A stretch of DNA of 11,251 bases, from assembly GCA_030743445.1 (NCBI GenBank), contig JASLSL010000104.1, positions 1 through 11,251 on the forward strand, given 5' to 3'. The notes under the pieces were generated by a model. That model saw only the letters and a program-made list of their open reading frames with translations. It ran no database searches and was not told the DNA's origin. Shown here piece by piece: positions 6,882 through 11,251 of this stretch; position 1 is the stretch's first letter, and each line of letters starts with the position of its first letter. The translations under genes were made by a program, and so were the position numbers. The DNA comes from Alphaproteobacteria bacterium. GTDB lineage: Bacteria; Pseudomonadota; Alphaproteobacteria; UBA8366.

Positions 6882-8426
6882 ATGCCAGCCGAACCGCCAG
6901 CCGCCGGACCGAAGATCGCGATCCTCGGTCTGCATCTGGAGAGCAACCGCTTCGCCCGGCCGGTCGCCCGCGCCGATTTCGTGGAGAAGGTGCTGTTTGC
7001 CGGCGAGGCGATCCTGGAGGACGCGCGCAGCGAGCATCCGCGCCAGGTCGGCACCGGCACCGGGTTCATCCGCGCCATGGATGCGGCCGGCGATTGGCAA
7101 CCGGCGCCGCTCGTCATCGCCGACGCCGGCGCGGCGGGTCCGATCGACCACGGCTTCTACCTCGAGCTCAAGGAGGAGATGCGCCTGGGGCTGGAGGCGG
7201 CGACGCCCTTGGACGGGATCTATTTCGCCGAGCACGGAGCGGCGGTCTCGACCGAGATCAGCGACCCCGACGGCGACCTCTATCGGATGGCGCGCGACAT
7301 CGTCGGGCCGGGCGTGCCGATCGTCTCGACCCTCGATCTCCACGCCAATGTCTCGGACGAGATGGTCGAGCTCGCCGACGTGCTGGTCTCCTACCGCACT
7401 AATCCCCATGTCGACCAGTACGAGCGCGGCGTCGAGGCGGCGGGCGTGATGCGCGAGTTGTTGTCCGGCGTCAAGCCAACGGTCGCCTTCATCCGCCTGC
7501 CGCTGGTGGCGCCCCAGGTGACGCAACTGACCGCGACCGGCCCCTATGGCGAGATCATCGACGAGGGCCAGACAAGGATCGACAAGGTGGTGATGAACGT
7601 CTCGATACTCGGCGGCTTCACCTATGGCGACACGCCGGAAAACGGCATGGCCTTCGTGGTGACGACCCGCGACGACATGGCGCGGGCGAGGGCGGTGTGC
7701 CGCGATCTCGCCGCGCGCACCTGGCGCCAGCACGAGCGCTTCAAGGCTCACCTGACGCCGCTGGTCGAATGCATCCTGATGGCGGTCGCGCGCGGCGAGA
7801 ACCCGGACCAGGAGCCGATTATCATCGCCGACGTCGCCGACAATCCGGGCGGTGGCGGGCGCGGCAACACGACCTGGCTGTTGCAAGGGCTGGTCGAGGC
7901 CGGGGCGAAGGGCGCTATTCTCGGCGTTTTCAACGACGCGGCGCTGGCGGCGGAAGCCCACGGACTAGGCGAGGGGGCGACCTTCGAGGCCCGGTTCAAC
8001 CGGGACGAGGACGACCAGTACTCCAACGAGTTCACCGCCGAGGCGACGGTGCTGAAGCTCTCGGACGGGCAAATTCTCGGCCGCGATCCGGGCTCGCGCG
8101 CCGGCATGTCGATCGACCTCGGCCCGACCGCCGCACTCCGGGTCGGCACCGTCGAGGTGGTGGTGATCTCGAAGCGCCAGCAATGCATCGACCCGGGATA
8201 CTTCGAAGCATTCGGCATCGACGTCGCCTCGGCCCGCACCGTGGTGGTCAAGTCGCGCGGCCACTTCCGCGCCGGGTTCTCGGTCCATTTCCGGCCCGAT
8301 CAGGTGATCGAATGCGACGCCCCGGGCCTGACCTCGCCGAACTTGGCGAACTTCGAGTGGACCGGCTTCAAGCGCCCGATCTATCCCCTCGACGAGGACG
8401 TCGAATGGTCACCGCCGGACTGGTGA
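6882..8426 (+). CDS. M81 family (MlrC-like) metallopeptidase
   Basis: This 514-aa protein belongs to the M81 family, whose namesake MlrC cleaves linear peptides produced during microcystin breakdown. Family landmarks appear in order: GLHLESNRF near the N-terminus (usually G-x-x-H-E-T-N-T-F), FAEHGAAV, TLDLHANVSDEM with Asp152 and His154, YRTNPHVDQYERG with His176, and DNPGGGGRGNTT opening the C-terminal MlrC_C domain. The Asp-x-His plus His 22 residues later is the arrangement expected for the zinc site. No signal peptide is seen, so it is probably cytoplasmic. It follows the acyl-CoA synthetase by 4 bp and is likely co-transcribed with it. Many M81 proteins occur in bacteria with no known microcystin metabolism, often near transport or amide catabolism genes, so a toxin-degrading role should not be assumed. 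Confidence 0.88.
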   Translation: MPAEPPAAGPKIAILGLHLESNRFARPVARADFVEKVLFAGEAILEDARSEHPRQVGTGTGFIRAMDAAGDWQPAPLVIADAGAAGPIDHGFYLELKEEMRLGLEAATPLDGIYFAEHGAAVSTEISDPDGDLYRMARDIVGPGVPIVSTLDLHANVSDEMVELADVLVSYRTNPHVDQYERGVEAAGVMRELLSGVKPTVAFIRLPLVAPQVTQLTATGPYGEIIDEGQTRIDKVVMNVSILGGFTYGDTPENGMAFVVTTRDDMARARAVCRDLAARTWRQHERFKAHLTPLVECILMAVARGENPDQEPIIIADVADNPGGGGRGNTTWLLQGLVEAGAKGAILGVFNDAALAAEAHGLGEGATFEARFNRDEDDQYSNEFTAEATVLKLSDGQILGRDPGSRAGMSIDLGPTAALRVGTVEVVVISKRQQCIDPGYFEAFGIDVASARTVVVKSRGHFRAGFSVHFRPDQVIECDAPGLTSPNLANFEWTGFKRPIYPLDEDVEWSPPDW

Positions 8427-8439
8427 GGGTAACGAAAAA

Positions 8440-8451
8440 GGTGCCAGGCAC
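8440..8451. repeat. Short palindrome GGTGCCAGGCAC after the M81 gene
   Basis: GTGCC-A-GGCAC (8441-8451) lies 14 bp after the M81 stop and is preceded by a run of five A. It could be a small hairpin or a member of a common palindromic repeat class. It lacks a T-tract long enough to call a terminator. Confidence 0.35.
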
Positions 8452-8470
8452 TCTTAATTGCATCCAATCC

Positions 8471-8572
8471 GTCATTCCCGCGAAAGCGGGAATCCATGCC
8501 TGAGCGGTGGCGCTGTCCGGGTCTCCCAGGCATGGATTCCGGGTTCGCGCTTTGCGCGCGCCCCGGAATGAC
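8471..8572. repeat. Compound REP-like palindromic element
   Basis: The element begins GTCATTCC and ends GGAATGAC, so its ends are inverted copies. Inside are a hairpin TTCCCGC-GAAA-GCGGGAA (8475-8492), a perfect 14-bp inverted repeat (GGAATCCATGCCTG at 8489-8502 against 8527-8540, 24-nt loop), and a second end hairpin with ATTCCGGG (8536-8543) against CCCGGAAT (8562-8569). Such GTCATTCCCGCGAAAGCGGG units are widespread intergenic repeats in Proteobacteria. It lies between two convergent genes and may also serve as a transcription barrier. Confidence 0.75.
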
Positions 8573-8601
8573 ATGGTGGGCAAGGTGAGAGGGCCTTTCG
8601 C

Positions 8602-9318
8602 TCAACCGCCACTTTGCACCGCCAGCTTCGTGCGTTCCTGCCCGTCTTCATCGAAGTTGCCGGGCGCGAGCCAAGCCTCGAACCCTGCCCGGACCCGTGG
8701 CCATTCGTGGTCCATCATGGCGTACCAGGCGGTGTCGCGATTGCGACCCTTGACGATCATGTGTTGGCGGAAAATGCCCTCGAAGGTGAAGCCGAAGCGG
8801 TCGGCGGCGCGGCGCGAGGCCGCGTTCAGATGGTTGCACTTCCACTCGAGCCGCCGGTAGCCGAGCCCGTCGAACGCGTGGCGCATCATCAGGAAGATCG
8901 CCTCGGTCGCCTGGCGGGTCCGCTGCAGCACCGGGGCGAACCAGATGTTGCCGATCTCGATCGCGCCGGCCTCGGGTTCCATGCGGAGATAGCTCGCCAT
9001 GCCGCCGGCGCGGCCGGTGCCGCCTGGGCGGCCGGTCACCCGGTCGAGGACGGCCAGGAACAGCGGGTCGTGGCTAGCTTGGCATTCCGTTAGCCAGTCG
9101 TGGAACTCGTCCAGGCTCTCGAACGGCCCATACGCCAAATAGGTCCAGATCGCCGGTTGGCCGTCTTCCCCGTGCGAGGCCGCGTAGAGGTCGCCGGCGT
9201 GCGCCGCCGGGTCGATCGGCTCGAGCCGCGCATAGGCGCCGTCGAGCGCCGCCCGCTCCAACGGCCGCGCCGGGTTGAAGTCGACCGTGTCGCCGATCGG
9301 CAGTTCGTCACTGGACAT
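8602..9318 (-). CDS. GNAT family N-acetyltransferase (RimJ/RimL-like)
   Basis: This 238-aa protein looks like a GNAT acetyltransferase of the RimJ/RimL-like group, which transfers acetyl from acetyl-CoA to an amine. An N-terminal substrate-side region with GAYARLEPID leads to a beta strand IEIGNIWFAP. The cofactor helix region reads LQRTRQATEAIFLMMRHAF, without the classic R-x-x-G-x-G/A loop, a variation normal for this subgroup. Then come YRRLEWKCNHLNAASRRAA and RFGFTFEGIFRQHMIVKGRN, the usual C-terminal signature with N and A residues near the CoA thiol. I chose ATG 9318 (MSSDELPIG), with AGGA 7 nt upstream, over an ATG at 9384 that would add 22 unlikely residues. Acceptor unknown. It converges on the M81 gene, with the REP-like element between them. 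Confidence 0.82.
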   Translation of the reverse strand: MSSDELPIGDTVDFNPARPLERAALDGAYARLEPIDPAAHAGDLYAASHGEDGQPAIWTYLAYGPFESLDEFHDWLTECQASHDPLFLAVLDRVTGRPGGTGRAGGMASYLRMEPEAGAIEIGNIWFAPVLQRTRQATEAIFLMMRHAFDGLGYRRLEWKCNHLNAASRRAADRFGFTFEGIFRQHMIVKGRNRDTAWYAMMDHEWPRVRAGFEAWLAPGNFDEDGQERTKLAVQSGG

Positions 9319-9411
9319 AGGGCATCCTATGGCCGGGCGGGGCGGCGCCGACAGGGCCAATCGGCGCCATTCGGCCAGAGCCAATGTGTTTAGGCCAATT
9401 TCCGTTGGCGG

Positions 9412-9777
9412 TTACTTCGGCCGCGGGTCCGACTGCAGGAGCTTCATGATCTCGCCGCAGCCGAACGGCGGGGGGGTGTGCTGGGTCGCTTCCCACCCGG
9501 CCTTGAAGTGCTCGCCGAGCTCTTTGGCGCGCGCCTTGTCCTTGATCTCTCTTTTCTCGATATCGAGCGCCGGCGCCAACGCGGCGATCTGGGCGTCCTT
9601 GGCGAAGCGGCGGAGCAACTTGTTGTCCGCCTTGCAGTACATGCCGTAGCCGAGAATCGCGCCGAACGAGCGCGCGGTCTCCTCGGGTGGCCGCTCGGCG
9701 AGGGCGGCGGTCGCCAGCAGCCCCGCCATCAAGGTGGCGGCGATGATCTTCCGGATTTGCATATTGGAAAAGAGCAT
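9412..9777 (-). CDS. Small exported protein of unknown function
   Basis: This 121-aa frame begins MLFSNMQIRKIIAATLMAG and has a clear signal peptide: basic residues, a hydrophobic core (about residues 11-27) and an A-x-A site before ERPPEE. The mature part is about 95 residues, helical and charged, with a lysine- and glutamate-rich stretch (DIEKREIKDKARAKELGEHF). It has two cysteines, in YGMYCKAD and FGCGE, which could form a disulfide in the periplasm. I do not recognise the family. The second in-frame ATG at 9762 is an equally good start; neither has a visible Shine-Dalgarno. A longer frame back to 9906 runs through palindromic repeat DNA and is not credible. The gene has its own space between the GNAT gene and the repeat cluster and follows the CoA-transferase on the same strand. 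Confidence 0.65.
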   Translation of the reverse strand: MLFSNMQIRKIIAATLMAGLLATAALAERPPEETARSFGAILGYGMYCKADNKLLRRFAKDAQIAALAPALDIEKREIKDKARAKELGEHFKAGWEATQHTPPPFGCGEIMKLLQSDPRPK

Positions 9778-9816
9778 AGGGGAAGGGGGGAACGAAGACG
9801 AGGATTGCGAAAAGCG

Positions 9817-9957
9817 ACCCTCTCCCACCCGCTTCGCGGGCCCCTCCCTCTCCCGCAAGCGGGAGAGGGTTATCACTGCGCGTGCGAAGTAATTCCCCTC
9901 TCCCATGACAATGGGAGAGGGAGGGACCCGCCGCGAAGCGGTGGGAGGGTGAGGGGC
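9817..9957. repeat. Cluster of CCCTCTCCC palindromic repeats
   Basis: Two strong hairpins stand side by side: CCCTCTCCCGC-AA-GCGGGAGAGGG (9846-9869) and CCCTCTCCCAT-GACA-ATGGGAGAGGG (9896-9921). They are flanked by an imperfect long inverted repeat containing CCGCTTCGCGG on the left and CCGCGAAGCGG on the right, so the block can fold as one compound structure. It begins at the CoA-transferase stop and ends about 40 bp before the small exported gene. This is a REP-type intergenic family common in Alphaproteobacteria, and it may attenuate read-through from the CoA-transferase gene. Confidence 0.75.
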
Positions 9958-11178
9958 CTATCCGGCCGGCCCGGCGACGATGCCGGTGTCGTGGAGTTCG
10001 CCGATCTTACGGTCGCCGAGGCCGAGCAGTTCCGCCAGCACTTCGTCGGTGTGCTGGCCCAATAGCGGCGCCGCCCGGACCTCGTCGCGGGGCGCCGCGG
10101 CGAAGTCGAGCGCCGGGCCGGCGGCGAGGAACTTGCCGATGCCGGGCTGGTCGATCTCCCGGAACATCGGGTTGTCGGTCGAGATATCGGGGTCTTCGTC
10201 GACCGCTTGGGCGAAGCTCCGATAGGGTCCCCAGCAGGCGCCAACGGCGTCGAGTGCGGTGGCGATCTCGTCCAGCGAATGGGCCGCGAACCACGGCGCC
10301 AGCAGATCGGTGATCTCGTCGCGCAATTGGTAGCGCGCCTCCTCGCGGTCGAGGTCGAGGTCGTGGGTCTCCGCCAAGGCGGTGACCTTGTCGGCGATGC
10401 CGGTCGCCTCGACGACGGCGCTCCAATGGCGCGGGGTGAAGGCGGTGATCATTACCCGGCGTTCGTCCTTGGTCGCGAAGTCGTGGCCGTAGGTGCCGTA
10501 GACGTGGTTGCCGGTCGCCGGGCGTGCGTCGCCGGTAATCTGGGCCTCGGCGACGAAGCCGAGATGGCTCAGCGTCGCGAAGGCGACATCGGCGAGCGCC
10601 AGCTTGACATACTGGCCCTCGCCGGTGGCGCGGCGGTGGCGGTCCGCCGCCAACAACCCCGAGACCGCAGACATCGCGGTGATCACGTCCCAGGCCGGCA
10701 ATACGTGGTTGACCGGACGCTCGCCGTCGACCGGTCCGGTGACCAGCGGGAAGCCGGCCCGCGCGTTGACCGTGTAGTCGATCGCGACCGAGCCGTCGCG
10801 GCTGCCGAGGATGTTGACCATGATCAGGTCCTCGCGCAGCACCCTCAGGCCCTCGAAGTCGAGCCAGCCGCGCGCCGGCAGGTTGGTCAGCACGAAGCCG
10901 CCGTCCTCGCCCTCGAGCGTCATCAGGGATTGCGCCAGCTCGCGGCCTTCGTCCTGGCGCACGTCGATGGTGACCGACCGCTTGCCCTTGTTGAGGCCGG
11001 CCCAATAGAGGCTCTTGCCGTCCCGGGTCAGCGGCCAGCGGTGGTAGTCGAGCCCGCCGCCGATCGGGTCGATACGAATCACGTCGGCGCCCATTTGCGC
11101 CAGCGACAGTCCGGCATAGGGGGCGGCGATGAAGGCCGATATTTCGCACACCCGCATGCCCTTGACGATGTCGGTCAT
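9958..11178 (-). CDS. CaiB/BaiF (class III) CoA-transferase
   Basis: This 406-aa cytoplasmic enzyme should move CoA between carboxylic acids by the family III mechanism. Family signatures are visible: an N-terminal GMRVCEISAFIAAPYAGLSLAQMGADVIRID region, with the A-x-x-x-A-x-x-G-A-x-V-I-K/R-I/V-E/D pattern, then LYWAGLNKGKRSVTIDV. The segment GEGQYVKLALADVAF places Asp197 where formyl-CoA transferase has its catalytic aspartate. The C-terminal FREIDQPGIGKFLAAGP and LGQHTDEVLAELLG segments are also standard. GAGG lies 5 nt before the ATG at 11178. The segment ATGNHVYGTYGHDFATKDERRVMI is where the second domain usually begins. Substrate is not predictable from sequence; family members act on formyl, carnitine, bile acid, succinyl and branched acyl groups. 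No partner dehydrogenase or hydratase is adjacent. Confidence 0.88.
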   Translation of the reverse strand: MTDIVKGMRVCEISAFIAAPYAGLSLAQMGADVIRIDPIGGGLDYHRWPLTRDGKSLYWAGLNKGKRSVTIDVRQDEGRELAQSLMTLEGEDGGFVLTNLPARGWLDFEGLRVLREDLIMVNILGSRDGSVAIDYTVNARAGFPLVTGPVDGERPVNHVLPAWDVITAMSAVSGLLAADRHRRATGEGQYVKLALADVAFATLSHLGFVAEAQITGDARPATGNHVYGTYGHDFATKDERRVMITAFTPRHWSAVVEATGIADKVTALAETHDLDLDREEARYQLRDEITDLLAPWFAAHSLDEIATALDAVGACWGPYRSFAQAVDEDPDISTDNPMFREIDQPGIGKFLAAGPALDFAAAPRDEVRAAPLLGQHTDEVLAELLGLGDRKIGELHDTGIVAGPAG

Positions 11179-11195
11179 GATTGCCTCGCCAATTT

Positions 11196-11250
11196 CACCC
11201 CCTCACCCGCTTGCTTCGCTCGCCACCCTCTCCCGCCAGGGGAGAGGGTT
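11196..11250. repeat. Palindromic repeat of the CCCTCTCCC family, near the window edge
   Basis: CCCTCTCCC-GCCAG-GGGAGAGGG (11226-11248) forms a strong hairpin, preceded by CACCCGCTTGCTTCGCTCG. It matches the repeats at 9817-9957 and lies upstream of the CoA-transferase gene, so this gene is bracketed by related repeats. The element may continue past the window. Confidence 0.7.
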
Positions 11251-11251
11251 A

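Noticed and set aside
6882..8426. Dedicated microcystin-degradation gene mlrC
   Set aside because: The family match is good, but mlrA, mlrB and mlrD are absent nearby and most M81 proteins have other or unknown substrates.
9778..9906. N-terminal extension of the small exported protein
   Set aside because: It would be translated from palindromic repeat DNA and would bury the signal peptide internally.
9817..9957. CRISPR array
   Set aside because: Repeats are palindromic, unequal in length and lack regular unique spacers; no cas genes are present.

Overview
The window looks like chromosomal DNA from a GC-rich Alphaproteobacterium, perhaps Rhodospirillales-like. This is inferred from the strong G/C third-position bias, the gene content (M81/MlrC-type metallopeptidase, CaiB/BaiF CoA-transferase, AtzE/AtzG-type amidase pair) and GC-rich palindromic intergenic repeats typical of that class. 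No rRNA, tRNA, CRISPR array or transposase is visible, and no gene-free stretch exceeds 300 bases.

Layout. 1-956 (+): C-terminal part of a radical SAM protein cut by the window edge. 984-2462 (-): NhaD-type Na+/H+ antiporter, convergent with the first gene and visibly lower in GC than its neighbours, with a perfect 17-bp palindrome just upstream of its ribosome binding site. 2564-4152 (+): two-gene unit of a 64-residue GatC/AtzG-like subunit and an amidase-signature hydrolase, joined by an ATGA overlap. 4182-4790 (-): exported thioredoxin-fold redoxin whose frame contains one in-frame TGA exactly where the first cysteine of a CPYC active site should be. 4916-8426 (+): tight two-gene operon of an acyl-CoA synthetase and an M81-family metallopeptidase. 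8602-9318 (-): GNAT acetyltransferase. 9412-9777 (-): small exported protein of unknown function. 9958-11178 (-): class III (CaiB/BaiF) CoA-transferase. Palindromic repeats lie at 8471-8572, 9817-9957 and 11196-11250.

The main result is the gene at 4182-4790. Read with TGA as selenocysteine it gives one uninterrupted redoxin with a U-P-Y-C motif. A perfect 6-bp stem with a GGUC loop begins 14 nt after the TGA, which suits a bacterial SECIS element. Conventional annotation would give a truncated 88-aa protein or a pseudogene. Other genes here use TGA as an ordinary stop, so a recoded genetic code is not the explanation.

Functionally the region reads as accessory catabolism: amide hydrolysis (amidase pair), acyl activation to CoA thioesters, CoA transfer, and metal-dependent hydrolysis of amide or peptide-like substrates, beside a possible selenium-dependent thiol redox protein. 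Any common pathway is inference from proximity; no substrate can be read from the sequence.
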